Notes under the pieces: generated by a model
Told to the model about the DNA's origin: nothing
The model's database searches: none
Seen by the model: the letters and a program-made list of their open reading frames with translations, nothing else
Translations under genes and position numbers: made by a program
In this document: positions 1 to 8,054 of the stretch, piece after piece
How the letters are laid out: every line of letters starts with the position of its first letter
Position numbering within the stretch: the stretch's first letter is position 1
Assembly (NCBI GenBank): GCA_013202595.1
Contig: JABMPV010000390.1
Coordinates: forward strand, 1 to 27,356
Origin: a bacterium
GTDB taxonomy: Bacteria; Actinomycetota; Acidimicrobiia; Spongiisociales; UBA11373
Direction: 5' to 3'
Length of the DNA: 27,356 bases

Positions 1-175
1 CTGCGCCCTCGTCGGTCCATGCCGAACTGGCCAACTGCGGGGTCCAGGAGACGCGGTCGAGAGTCAGCACCTTCTGGGGGCAGGCCACGATGCACCCTGA
101 ACATCCGGTGCACCGCGAAGCCCCGACGACCTCAGACGCGAGGTCCGACCAAGTGTGCCGCCAACGCTCTGCCAC
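1..175 (-). CDS. 4Fe-4S ferredoxin-type protein, N-terminal part (F420 hydrogenase/dehydrogenase beta-like)
   Basis: Reading leftwards from a GTG at 175-173, an open frame runs off the window edge. The N-terminus (M-A-E-R-W-R-H-T-W) is followed at about residues 22-33 by CxxCxxCxxxCP (C22, C25, C28, C32), the classic 4Fe-4S ligand set. A short Trp-containing N-terminus with a CTGC-type cluster right after it resembles the start of FrhB-type coenzyme F420 hydrogenase/dehydrogenase beta subunits, which act as F420- or ferredoxin-linked oxidoreductases in the cytoplasm. GGGAGG lies just before the GTG (3-nt spacing, rather tight) and a TAACGT -10 candidate lies at 215-210. Only about 58 codons are visible, so the family call is tentative. 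The iron-sulfur motif itself is clear. Confidence 0.6.
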   Translation of the reverse strand, partial: MAERWRHTWSDLASEVVGASRCTGCSGCIVACPQKVLTLDRVSWTPQLASSAWTDEGA

Positions 176-209
176 GTTCCTCCCAAGATTGACCGTGCGG
201 GATTCTCCC

Positions 210-215
210 ACGTTA
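210..215 (-). promoter_or_regulatory. Candidate -10 box for the ferredoxin-type gene
   Basis: TAACGT on the minus strand, about 35 nt before the GTG start at 175. It sits just downstream of the heptamer array and leaves room for a short leader carrying GGGAGG. Confidence 0.35.
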
Positions 216-237
216 TCGGTGTCCGGTGTCCCGAACG

Positions 238-364
<127 letters not shown>

Positions 365-367
365 GCG

Positions 368-1729
368 CTACGCGCTCCCCGGCAACTCGAACGCCACGAT
401 CGCTCCACCACCGGGAGCCTCCGACACGGACACCTCGCCGCCGTGGGCGGTGACGATGGTGCGGACGATCGAGAGTCCGAGGCCGGAACCGGGCTTCGAT
501 CTGGCGGATTCCGAGCGGAAGAATCGGTCGAACACCTTGTCCCGATCGGCCAGATCGATGCCAGGCCCGTGGTCGCGCACGACCACTCTCGATCCGATCA
601 CGGTCACATCGATCGGTGTGCCGGGCGGCCCCCATTTGTCGGCGTTGTCGAGCAGATTGTCCACGGCACGCCGGAGGGCTGCAGGGTTGCCGGTCACCGT
701 GATTGGCTGCGCCTCGATGGTGATCTCTCTCGCTGTGCGGCGAGATGCCCTGCCGACGGCTTCGCGGACCAGATCATCGAGGCGCACGGGGATCATGGTG
801 CCCGACTCGGGCGCCTCGTCTGCTGCGGCGAGTGCGACCAGTTCCTCGACGAGAGCAGACAGTTCCTCCACCTCGATACCGGCGTCGGTGAGGATCTCCT
901 GTCGGTCGGATTCGGAGAGATTCGCCACTCTGCCCAGGACCTCGATGTTGGTGCGGAGACTCGTGAGGGGCGTGCGTAGTTCGTGGCCCGCGTCCGCGAC
1001 GAGGCGCTTCTGCTGGCGTTTGGATGCGTCGAGTCGCTCCAGCATCGTCGTGAAGGCAGCCGCCATTCGACCCAGTTCGTCGGATCGGGTCACTTCGATG
1101 CGCTCATCGAACCGCCCGGTCTCTGCCACGCGCTCGGCGGCCAGCGTCAGGCGCCGAACCGGGGTGAGCACCCTTCCGGCCACCAGCCAGGCGCCTGCAG
1201 CCGCCACCAGGACGCCGAGCGCCCCGACCAGGAGGAGCCGTGACCGGAGGCCGGTGAGCGCCTCGTCAGTGGCGGTGACATCGCTGGCCAGTTGCACGGA
1301 GCGGCCCTCACCGATTGCCACCGTGAGCACCCTGAAGTGGAATCCCTCCACCGTCACATCGCTGAAGAAGCGCTGGTCTCCTGAGGCGGCCGCCGCGGCT
1401 GCGCCGGCTGTGGGGAGGACGGCGCCTCCTGAGGTGCCGATCACCGTGCCGTCGGCGTCGACCACCTGAATCACGAGGTCGTCGCGGATCAGTCCACCGG
1501 GGCCGCCTCCGGCCCCCGGGCCGGTGAGCCGATCGCGGCCGCCGAAGCCTTCGAACTCGGGTCCCACAGATGCGAGGAAGGCGACGCCGACGGCTCGCCG
1601 CGTCAGGAGGGCGTCGGCCTCGTCGAAAGCCTCGTCGCGGGCCGAGGTATAGGCGAAGGTGGCGACGACGCCGACTGCAACGGCCACGATGACGCCGATG
1701 AACAGGGTGAGGCGTGCTCTCAGGCTCAT
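368..1729 (-). CDS. Sensor histidine kinase (MprB-like, HAMP/HisKA/HATPase)
   Basis: A 453-aa membrane kinase that should autophosphorylate on His and pass phosphate to the response regulator encoded just upstream. TM1 is at about residues 8-28 and an extracytoplasmic sensor region at about 30-160, rich in Gly/Ala and without a recognised fold. TM2 is at about 164-186, followed by HAMP, then the HisKA box with H249 in the GHELRTPL motif. The ATPase domain has its N-box (NLLDNAD) near residue 340, then DHGPGID and GSGLGLS. Length and order are typical of the family. The ATG overlaps the regulator's stop by 4 nt (ATGA), implying translational coupling. The divergent neighbour is an efflux operon, so the system probably senses envelope stress or a transported compound (inference from context). 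Confidence 0.93.
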   Translation of the reverse strand: MSLRARLTLFIGVIVAVAVGVVATFAYTSARDEAFDEADALLTRRAVGVAFLASVGPEFEGFGGRDRLTGPGAGGGPGGLIRDDLVIQVVDADGTVIGTSGGAVLPTAGAAAAAASGDQRFFSDVTVEGFHFRVLTVAIGEGRSVQLASDVTATDEALTGLRSRLLLVGALGVLVAAAGAWLVAGRVLTPVRRLTLAAERVAETGRFDERIEVTRSDELGRMAAAFTTMLERLDASKRQQKRLVADAGHELRTPLTSLRTNIEVLGRVANLSESDRQEILTDAGIEVEELSALVEELVALAAADEAPESGTMIPVRLDDLVREAVGRASRRTAREITIEAQPITVTGNPAALRRAVDNLLDNADKWGPPGTPIDVTVIGSRVVVRDHGPGIDLADRDKVFDRFFRSESARSKPGSGLGLSIVRTIVTAHGGEVSVSEAPGGGAIVAFELPGSA

Positions 1730-2430
1730 TCGGGCCTCGCCGCGTACCCCACGCCCCGCACGGTGTGGATGAGCCTCGCCTCGCCCTCGGATTCGAGCTT
1801 GCGACGCAGATACCCGACGTACACGTCGAGCGGATTGGACGTCGTCTCGAAGTCGTAGCCCCAGATCCGCTCGTAGATCACGTCGCGAGTGAGCACGATC
1901 CCTGCGTTGGTCATCAGCAACTCGAGGAGGTCGAACTCTGTCTTGGTCAGGTCGATCTCCCGACCGGCTCTGTGGGCCGTTCGCCCGGCAGGGTCCACCA
2001 CGAGGTCGGCCACGGTCAGGAGGTTGCGTCCGTCCGGCACGACGGCGGCCCGGCGCAGGAGAGCGCGCAGTCTGGCCAACAGCTCTTCGAGGGCAAAGGG
2101 TTTGACGAGGTAGTCGTCTGCTCCGGCATCGAGCCCGGCGACACGATCGGACAGCTCGACTCGTGCGGTCAGCATGAGGATCGGGATCCGATTGCCCATC
2201 GCCCGCAAGAGCCTGCAGACCTCGAGGCCATTGAGTTCGGGCATGCCGATGTCGAGGATCATCGCGTCGGGAGATTCCGAGGTCACGAGGTCGAGAGCAC
2301 TCCGGCCATCGGCGGCGTGGCGCACTGCAAACCCCTCGAATCGCAGCGCGCGGTCGATGGAGCGGAAGACGCTGTCATCGTCCTCGGCGATCGCCACGAT
2401 CGGCTGCCGTTCGGCCTTCCCCGTGCTCAT
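1726..2430 (-). CDS. OmpR/PhoB-family response regulator (MprA-like)
   Basis: A 234-aa regulator. The receiver domain (about 8-125) shows the acidic pocket E16/D17/D18, phosphoacceptor D60 (ILDIGMPELNG), T88 and K110 (DYLVKPF). The C-terminal winged helix (about 135-234) includes the usual RRKLE and HTVRGVGY signatures. It is the first gene of a two-gene operon with the kinase. The ATG is preceded at 7 nt by TACGCT on the minus strand with no Shine-Dalgarno, which suggests a leaderless transcript. OmpR-family regulators bind direct repeats about 11 bp apart, and the adjacent intergenic region carries exactly that pattern. Autoregulation and control of the divergent efflux operon are therefore likely, though inferred. 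Confidence 0.95.
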   Translation of the reverse strand: MSTGKAERQPIVAIAEDDDSVFRSIDRALRFEGFAVRHAADGRSALDLVTSESPDAMILDIGMPELNGLEVCRLLRAMGNRIPILMLTARVELSDRVAGLDAGADDYLVKPFALEELLARLRALLRRAAVVPDGRNLLTVADLVVDPAGRTAHRAGREIDLTKTEFDLLELLMTNAGIVLTRDVIYERIWGYDFETTSNPLDVYVGYLRRKLESEGEARLIHTVRGVGYAARPE

Positions 2431-2437
2431 GTGGGCG

Positions 2438-2443
2438 AGCGTA
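2438..2443 (-). promoter_or_regulatory. -10 box, leaderless promoter of the response regulator
   Basis: TACGCT on the minus strand, 7 nt before the ATG at 2430. The expected -35 position falls among the right-hand neighbours of the first operator half-sites, consistent with autoregulation. Confidence 0.6.
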
Positions 2444-2453
2444 CCGCCAGGTC

Positions 2454-2536
2454 ATGAGAGCCGAGTGAGAGTGAGGTGAGGGAATGGTGAGTGCATTTCT
2501 CATACGGTCTTCATCCGACCCTCACCGATCGCTCAC
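2454..2536. promoter_or_regulatory. Symmetric eight-half-site operator between divergent operons
   Basis: Four RTGAG pentamers start at 2454, 2465, 2476 and 2487. Four YTCAY pentamers start at 2499, 2510, 2521 and 2532. All steps are exactly 11 bp within each set, and the two sets are mirror images about position 2495. An extra unphased GTGAG lies at 2471. This fits OmpR-family regulator dimers stacked head-to-tail on each arm, serving the regulator/kinase operon to the left and the efflux operon to the right. The identity of the binding protein is inferred from position and spacing. Confidence 0.75.
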
Positions 2537-2583
2537 ACAGGTCCGCCAACATGTCTCTGTTCCCCGATCAGGAGTAGTGGAAA

Positions 2584-3258
2584 TTGAGAGCCCGGATGAC
2601 CCCTTTGACGTTATTGATCGCAGTGGCGGTGATCGCCACCGCCTGTGGATCCGGTGATTCGGGGACGGGATTGGTCACGGTCGACGATGTCGTGGTGGCG
2701 GGCGACTCGACGAGCGATACCGTCGCCAGCCTCGGTGACGGGAATGCGGCCTCGACGGATGGCGGGGTCCCTGTCGCAGAAGTCGATATCGAAGAGGCCA
2801 TGCTGGCCTTCGCCCAGTGCATGCGTGACGAGGGCGTCGAGATGGCCGATCCAGAACTGGACGCCGACGGCAACTTCCGGCTCAACCTGCGAGGCCTTGC
2901 CGACGCCGTGGAGGTCGATCGTGAAGTGGTCCGGATCGCTCGCGACGCCTGCTCCGAGTATCTCGAGGGCGTCACCCAGCAGTTCCAGGACTTCGATCGC
3001 TCCGAGATAGAGGACCAGTTGCTCGCCTTCGCAGTCTGCATGCGCGACAACGGGTACGACATGCCCGATCCCGATCTCTCGTTCACTCCGGGATCCGGCG
3101 GAGGCGACCAGGGCGAGGCAGGCAGGGTGGGCCCGTTCGGAGACATCGATCCCCAGGATCCCGTTTACATCGCAGCGGCCGAGATCTGCCAGACGGAGTT
3201 CTCATTCGGCGGGCCGGGCGGCCTTCCGGGTGGAGGACGTGGAGGAGTGGGCGGATGA
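2584..3258 (+). CDS. Secreted lipoprotein with duplicated FA-x-CMR-D-x-G motif
   Basis: A 224-aa protein with a signal peptide ending in a lipobox-like ATAC, giving lipidated C21. The mature part has a low-complexity linker and then two copies of a module. FAQCMRDEG followed by M-x-D-P is at about 75-90 and pairs with C123; FAVCMRDNG followed by MPDP is at about 148-162 and pairs with C202. The C-terminus is Gly-rich. Homologous lipoproteins with this CMR/DP motif are found beside MacB-type efflux genes in actinobacteria (recalled, not searched). The biochemical role is unknown; substrate capture or adaptor assembly is possible. The TTG start is preferred because GGAG lies 9 nt upstream; ATG at 2596 is the alternative. 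It is the first gene of the efflux operon. Confidence 0.8.
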   Translation: MRARMTPLTLLIAVAVIATACGSGDSGTGLVTVDDVVVAGDSTSDTVASLGDGNAASTDGGVPVAEVDIEEAMLAFAQCMRDEGVEMADPELDADGNFRLNLRGLADAVEVDREVVRIARDACSEYLEGVTQQFQDFDRSEIEDQLLAFAVCMRDNGYDMPDPDLSFTPGSGGGDQGEAGRVGPFGDIDPQDPVYIAAAEICQTEFSFGGPGGLPGGGRGGVGG

Positions 3259-4829
3259 GCGACCAGATCTCACAGACAGAGGCCGTCAAGCCATTCGGGC
3301 CCTCCGATGCCGGTGACATCGGGGACGGTGAACTCGCAGTGTTCCGATCCAGGAGGCGCTGGCCCTGGTTCCTCGTGGTGCTGGTCATTGCCGCAGCGAC
3401 CGTCGGCGGGTGGTGGCTGATCAATCGCGACACTGCAGACCAATCCACCGACGCTGCCGCGTCGACCCTGGAGTTCGCCGAGGTCCTCACGACCGACCTC
3501 GAGGCCGTCGAGACGATCGACGGGACGGTCGGGTTCGATCCCGGCGATCCCATCACCAGTCGGCTGAACGGAACCATTACCGACGCGGTCGCCGCCGGGA
3601 CGGTCATCGAGGAAGGCGACGTCCTCTACGAGGTCGACGACGAACCGGTCGTGACGCTCTATGGCAACGTCACCGCGTATCGCGACCTCGGTCTCACGGT
3701 CGAGACCGAGGCGCTCCAGTTGAAGGCGCAGGGCACGATCACCTGGCTGCCGGACGACGAGACGGTGCTGGATGAAGGCGACGTGATCGCCCGCGTGGAC
3801 GAGGAACCGGTCGTGCTCCTGTTCGGTGACATCCCCGCATTCCGTTCACTCAACAGCCGCAGCTCAGATGGTGCCGACATCGAGCAACTCGAGGCCGCTC
3901 TGGTGCGATTCGGCTACGACCCCGACGGCCTGGTGACGGTGGACGAGGATTTCACATCGAACACGACGACCATGGTCAAAGCCTGGCAGGAGGCGATCGG
4001 TGCCACCGATGATGGCTCCGTCGATCCCGGCGATGTCGTGTGGTCCGGCGGCCCCATCACCATCCATGAGGTGACCAGCGATGTCGGCGACCAGTCTCCC
4101 GGACCGATCGCGTCCATCCAGACGGATGTGACCGGCCCCGAGGGTGCCGACGTTCTCGCTCTCGAGGAGGCTCTGTCGCGGCTCGGGTTCGGTCCGGGAT
4201 CCATCGATGGCGTATTCGATGAGGCAACCGAGCAAGCAGTCATCGAGTGGCAGACGGCCAGCGGGATGGAAGACGACGGTGTCGTCGATCTCGGTGAGGT
4301 GGTCTTCTTGACCGACAGCGTGCGGATCGCCGATCGGCTGGTCGACCCGGGTGACACGGTGCACGACGGAAGCGATGTGCTGGCCACCTCGACCAACGAG
4401 AGCGTCGTCGCCGTAGATCTCCCTGCTTCAGATCAGGCGCTGCTCGAGATCGGTGACGTCGTGACCGTCGAGATGCCCGATCACACGCGGGTTGGCGGTG
4501 TGGTCGTCGACAAGGCGGCAGTTGTGACAAGGGTCCAGGGTGGTGAGGCCACGCTTGCTGTGGTCGTCACCCTCGACGATCCCTCTGCAGGCCTCGGATT
4601 CGACCAGGCGCCGGTCGATGTCGACGTCGTCACCGATTCGCGGACCGATGTGCTCGCCGTCCCGGTGACGGCGCTGCTCGCCCTGGCCGAAGGTGGCTAC
4701 GCAGTCGAAGTGGATGCCGGCGACGGCACCACGTACCTGGTGGCCGTTGTGCCCGGCATGTATGCCGACGGCCTGGTCGAGGTCGAGAGCCCCGGCCTGG
4801 TCGAGGGCGCCCGGGTCGTGGCGCCATGA
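3255..4829 (+). CDS. Efflux periplasmic-adaptor-like protein with two peptidoglycan-binding domains
   Basis: A 524-aa membrane-anchored adaptor. One TM segment at about 36-55 follows an acidic cytoplasmic N-terminus. A duplicated lipoyl/hairpin-like segment follows (E-x-GDVLYEVDDEPVV at about 119-133 and DEGDVIARVDEEPVV at about 173-187). Then come two PG_binding_1-type domains (about 207-263 and 298-352, each with a QLEAAL or LEEALSRLGF start and an AWQ/EWQ helix). The C-terminus resembles the beta-barrel and membrane-proximal parts of HlyD/MacA adaptors. It probably couples the ABC pump to the cell wall rather than to an outer membrane. It overlaps the preceding lipoprotein by 4 nt and the ATPase by 4 nt, so the operon is tightly coupled. 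The specific substrate is unknown. Confidence 0.85.
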   Translation: MSDQISQTEAVKPFGPSDAGDIGDGELAVFRSRRRWPWFLVVLVIAAATVGGWWLINRDTADQSTDAAASTLEFAEVLTTDLEAVETIDGTVGFDPGDPITSRLNGTITDAVAAGTVIEEGDVLYEVDDEPVVTLYGNVTAYRDLGLTVETEALQLKAQGTITWLPDDETVLDEGDVIARVDEEPVVLLFGDIPAFRSLNSRSSDGADIEQLEAALVRFGYDPDGLVTVDEDFTSNTTTMVKAWQEAIGATDDGSVDPGDVVWSGGPITIHEVTSDVGDQSPGPIASIQTDVTGPEGADVLALEEALSRLGFGPGSIDGVFDEATEQAVIEWQTASGMEDDGVVDLGEVVFLTDSVRIADRLVDPGDTVHDGSDVLATSTNESVVAVDLPASDQALLEIGDVVTVEMPDHTRVGGVVVDKAAVVTRVQGGEATLAVVVTLDDPSAGLGFDQAPVDVDVVTDSRTDVLAVPVTALLALAEGGYAVEVDAGDGTTYLVAVVPGMYADGLVEVESPGLVEGARVVAP

Positions 4830-5545
4830 TCAATGGAGGCCCCTCCAGAGGGCAAGTCGTCCTCTCCATGGAGGGCGTGACCAAAGAGTTCCCCGGCACA
4901 CCACCGGTGCGGGCGCTGCGGGGTATCGACCTGGAGGTCCAGCGCGGTGAATTGGTGGGAGTGGTCGGTCCGTCGGGATCGGGGAAGTCCACTCTCCTCC
5001 ACATCATGGGCACGCTCGACCTGCCAACCAGTGGGCGGGTCACGGTGGCCGGATACGACGTGGCCGAACTGTCGGACAAGGATCTGTCGGCAGTCCGGGC
5101 ACGACACATCGGATTCGTGTTCCAGCAGTTCCATTTGCTCGACGGGTACACCTCGATGGACAACGTGGGCGATGGGCTCCTCTACACGGGCCTGCCGATC
5201 GGCGCCCGGCGGGAACTCGCAGTAGCGACGCTCCGCAGGGTCGGGCTCGGACATCGCATCGATCACCCTGCGGGGAAGCTGTCCGGAGGAGAGCGCCAGC
5301 GCGTCGCGGTAGCCAGGGCGATCCTCGGAAGACCCGACATCGTCCTGGCCGACGAACCGACCGGCAACCTGGACAGCAAGTCGAGCGATGCGATCGTCGA
5401 GTTGCTCGAGGAGTTGAATTCCGACGGCATCACGCTGCTGGTGATCACCCACAACCGGGAGATGGCCGAGCGCTTCTCCCGACAGGTGAGTATCAGAGAC
5501 GGGCTCATCGAGTCTGATTCGTTGGCGATGGGGGTGGGCGCATGA
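4826..5545 (+). CDS. ABC transporter ATP-binding protein (MacB/LolD type)
   Basis: A 239-aa nucleotide-binding protein with Walker A GPSGSGKST (48-56), Q-loop FVFQQF (about 98-102), signature LSGGERQRVA (152-161), Walker B IVLADEPTGNLDS (172-184) and the switch His in VITHN. The DEPTGNLDS signature is typical of the LolD/MacB/FtsE branch, which powers extracytoplasmic mechanotransmission rather than classical import. It should pair with the permease that follows; both junctions overlap by 4 nt (ATGA). The start at 4826 is chosen for this overlap. Confidence 0.95.
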   Translation: MINGGPSRGQVVLSMEGVTKEFPGTPPVRALRGIDLEVQRGELVGVVGPSGSGKSTLLHIMGTLDLPTSGRVTVAGYDVAELSDKDLSAVRARHIGFVFQQFHLLDGYTSMDNVGDGLLYTGLPIGARRELAVATLRRVGLGHRIDHPAGKLSGGERQRVAVARAILGRPDIVLADEPTGNLDSKSSDAIVELLEELNSDGITLLVITHNREMAERFSRQVSIRDGLIESDSLAMGVGA

Positions 5546-6738
5546 CGACTCAGGGAATTGTGCGCTCGAGGATGCACGGAAGCGATGTCATGCGGACGGC
5601 CGTGGTCGGTCTCAGAACCAGGCTCATGAGAGCCACCCTGTCCGCGCTCGGAATCATGATCGGCATCGCATCGCTGGTCGCCGTGCTGGGCCTGTCCGAA
5701 TCGAGCAAGTCGGATCTCATCTCCCAACTCGACCGTCTCGGGACGAATCTGGTGGTTGTGCAGGCGGGCACGGGGATCGGCCTGGGCACTGGCGAACTGC
5801 CGGAGACCGCTGCGGTCATGGTGGAGCGCATTGGACCGGTCGATGATGTCTCCGCTGTCGGTGACGTCGATGCCAACGTGTATCGCACCGACATCGTCCC
5901 GAGCAGCCGCTCCGGCGGCATCTCGGTGAAGGTGGTCGACCAGAACCTGCTCGGCGCCCTCGGAGGCGAATTGGCCAGCGGCCGATTCCTCGATGACGCT
6001 TCGTCGGAGTACCCGACCACCGTCCTGGGCGCCGTCGCCGCCGAGCGTCTCGGCTTCACAGAGGCGGGTGGGAAGGTCTACCTGGGTGGGCAGTGGTTCG
6101 CCGTGATCGGCATCCTGGAACCGCTCGAGCTCAGCTCCAACCTCGACAGGGCCGCACTGGTGGGGATCGGTGCCGCCGAGACGTATCTCGATGACGACGG
6201 AGTCGCATCGGCCCTGTACGTCAGGACCGATCCCGACTGGGTGGACCCGGTCATGGGTGTCCTTCCGGCGACGGTCAATCCGGAGAACCCGGATCAGGTC
6301 GAGGTCAGCCGCCCGACCGACGCTCTCGAGGCGAGGTCGGCGGCGGAGAGCGCCTTCACGGCTCTGTTCCTCGGATTGGGTGGCGTGGCCCTCCTCGTCG
6401 GCGGTGTCGGCATCGCCAATGTGATGGTCATCAGTGTCCTGGAACGAAGGGGAGAGATCGGTTTGCGCAGGGCTCTTGGCGCGACCCGCCGCCACGTGGC
6501 TCTCCAATTCCTACTCGAGGCGCTGCTTCTGGCGCTGGTCGGGGGAGTAGGTGGGGTCGCAATGGGCGCAGGGGTCACCTACGGCTACGCAGCCATCCGG
6601 GGATGGGCGGTCCTCATCCCCCCGATCGCCCTGATCGGCGGCGTCGCTGCTGCCGTCATCATCGGCGCCGTTGCCGGTCTCTACCCCGCAGTGAGAGCAG
6701 CCCGCCTCTCTCCGACGGAGGCCCTCCACACGACGTAG
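5542..6738 (+). CDS. MacB-like ABC transporter permease (FtsX/MacB_PCD)
   Basis: A 398-aa permease with the MacB topology. One N-terminal TM at about 33-52 (LRTRLMRATLSALGIMIGIASL) precedes a periplasmic core domain (about 60-265). A C-terminal FtsX domain has three TMs (about 272-297, 320-345, 357-385) and the conserved ERRGEIGLRRALGATRRHV loop between the first two. Together with the ATPase, adaptor and lipoprotein it forms a tripartite-like efflux system adapted to a Gram-positive envelope. It is the last gene of the operon, with a heptamer array downstream. Confidence 0.93.
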   Translation: MTTQGIVRSRMHGSDVMRTAVVGLRTRLMRATLSALGIMIGIASLVAVLGLSESSKSDLISQLDRLGTNLVVVQAGTGIGLGTGELPETAAVMVERIGPVDDVSAVGDVDANVYRTDIVPSSRSGGISVKVVDQNLLGALGGELASGRFLDDASSEYPTTVLGAVAAERLGFTEAGGKVYLGGQWFAVIGILEPLELSSNLDRAALVGIGAAETYLDDDGVASALYVRTDPDWVDPVMGVLPATVNPENPDQVEVSRPTDALEARSAAESAFTALFLGLGGVALLVGGVGIANVMVISVLERRGEIGLRRALGATRRHVALQFLLEALLLALVGGVGGVAMGAGVTYGYAAIRGWAVLIPPIALIGGVAAAVIIGAVAGLYPAVRAARLSPTEALHTT

Positions 6739-6784
6739 GACGGCCGGGTTGGTTGGTTTCGGCCAGCCCAATGTCTTCCCCGAC

Positions 6785-6903
6785 ATCCGATGACCGATGA
6801 CCGACATCCGATGACCGACATCCGACATCCGACGTTCGACATCCGACATCCGACGACCGACAACTGATGACCGACGACCGACGACTGACGACTGACGACT
6901 GGC
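6785..6903 (+). repeat. Degenerate heptamer tandem array 2
   Basis: Seventeen contiguous 7-bp units: mainly ATCCGAC/ATCCGAT at the start, then GACCGAC, AACTGAT, and GACTGAC at the end. It lies between the MacB-like permease stop and the -10 box of the channel-like gene. The polarity and unit order match array 1, and it shares an exact 29-bp block with it (6857-6885). There are no spacers and no dyad-rich units. An open frame reading through the array into the next gene is not taken as coding. Confidence 0.92.
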
Positions 6904-6916
6904 AACCCTCCCGCGA

Positions 6917-6922
6917 TACCCT
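6917..6922 (+). promoter_or_regulatory. -10 box, leaderless promoter of channel-like gene
   Basis: TACCCT, 7 nt before ATG 6930 and 13 bp after the end of array 2, whose last units (CTGACG) fall near the -35 zone. Confidence 0.55.
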
Positions 6923-6929
6923 CCCCGCC

Positions 6930-8036
6930 ATGTTCCTGAGAGTGATCATCGGGGTAGCCGGGGTGGTGCTGATCCTGGGCACCGTCTTGTCTGCCGTTCG
7001 GACCGTGATCCTGCCGCGCTCGGCCCAGAGCGTGCTCAACAGGGTGGTGTTCCGATCGTTGCGCCGTGCGTTCGAGTTGGTCGCCGGGCTGCGGAAGTCG
7101 TTCGAGTGGCGGGACAAGGTGATGGCCCACTTCTCGCCGATAGCTCTCCTGGTGTTGGTTGCGACCTGGCTGGTGATGGCCCTCCTCGGATTCATGGCGA
7201 TCCACTGGGCGGTGGAGCAGCAGGGATGGGCCGACGCGTTCCACAAGAGCGGATCGTCGCTGCTGACGCTGGGCTTCGCTCCCATCGACGGGTCCGCAAT
7301 GCGTGCAGTGTCGTTCATCGAGGCTGCTCTTGGCCTCGCTCTGCTCGCTCTGCTCATCACCTACCTCCCGACGCTGTACGGAGCGTTCTCCCGCAGGGAG
7401 ACCCGGGTGGCGATGCTCGAGACCAGAGCGGGCACCCCGCCCTCATCGGTCGAGATGCTCCTTCGCTTCCATAGGATCGGACTGACCAATCACATGGTCG
7501 ACACGTGGTCTGACTGGGAACTGTGGTTCGCAGAGGTCGAGGAGAGCCACACCTCGTATCCATCGCTCGTGTTCCTGCGGTCACCGCAACCAGAGCGGCA
7601 CTGGGTGACCGCCGCCGGAACGGTGCTCGACGGGGCGGCGTTGACGCTGGCGGCCGTCGACCGGCCGTTCCAGGCCGAGGCGGCGATCGTCGTCCGGGCC
7701 GGTTTCATCTCCCTCCGCCGGATCGCCGATCTCTTCGGTGTCGCCTATGACCCGGACCCTGCTCCCACCGATCCGATAGCGATCTCCCGGTCGGAGTTCG
7801 ATGACGCTCTCGGCCGTCTCGCCGACAATGGCGTCCCGATCAAGGAGGATCGCGACCAGGCGTGGAGCGACTTCTCCGGATGGCGGGTCAACTACGACGT
7901 CGTCCTGCTGTCCCTGGCCGAGATCACGATGGCGCCCTATGCCCCCTGGGTGTCCGATCGCAGCACGCCGGCCCACCTCAAGCCCCGCGTCTCGCGGTGG
8001 GGGCGCCGCTGGCGTCAGCGGATCGGCATCGAGTAG
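6930..8036 (+). CDS. Ion-channel-like membrane protein with degenerate pore loop
   Basis: A 368-aa protein whose N-terminal half looks like a two-TM potassium channel (Ion_trans_2 type): hydrophobic segments at about 4-24 and 72-93, a re-entrant pore-like helix (about 100-112), then TLGFA (113-117) where channels have TVGYG, and a final TM at about 126-152. The C-terminal 210 residues are soluble, with no recognised domain and several Trp-containing helices. The filter lacks the second Gly and the Tyr, so K+ selectivity is doubtful. The start at 6930 rather than upstream is chosen because the upstream frame lies in the heptamer array and a -10 box lies 7 nt before this ATG. The function is not established. 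Confidence 0.75.
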   Translation: MFLRVIIGVAGVVLILGTVLSAVRTVILPRSAQSVLNRVVFRSLRRAFELVAGLRKSFEWRDKVMAHFSPIALLVLVATWLVMALLGFMAIHWAVEQQGWADAFHKSGSSLLTLGFAPIDGSAMRAVSFIEAALGLALLALLITYLPTLYGAFSRRETRVAMLETRAGTPPSSVEMLLRFHRIGLTNHMVDTWSDWELWFAEVEESHTSYPSLVFLRSPQPERHWVTAAGTVLDGAALTLAAVDRPFQAEAAIVVRAGFISLRRIADLFGVAYDPDPAPTDPIAISRSEFDDALGRLADNGVPIKEDRDQAWSDFSGWRVNYDVVLLSLAEITMAPYAPWVSDRSTPAHLKPRVSRWGRRWRQRIGIE

Positions 8037-8041
8037 ACCCG

Positions 8042-8047
8042 TAGAAT
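8042..8047 (+). promoter_or_regulatory. -10 box, leaderless promoter of amidotransferase
   Basis: TAGAAT, 7 nt before ATG 8055 and only 5 bp after the preceding stop codon. Confidence 0.55.
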
Positions 8048-8054
8048 CCCGGCC

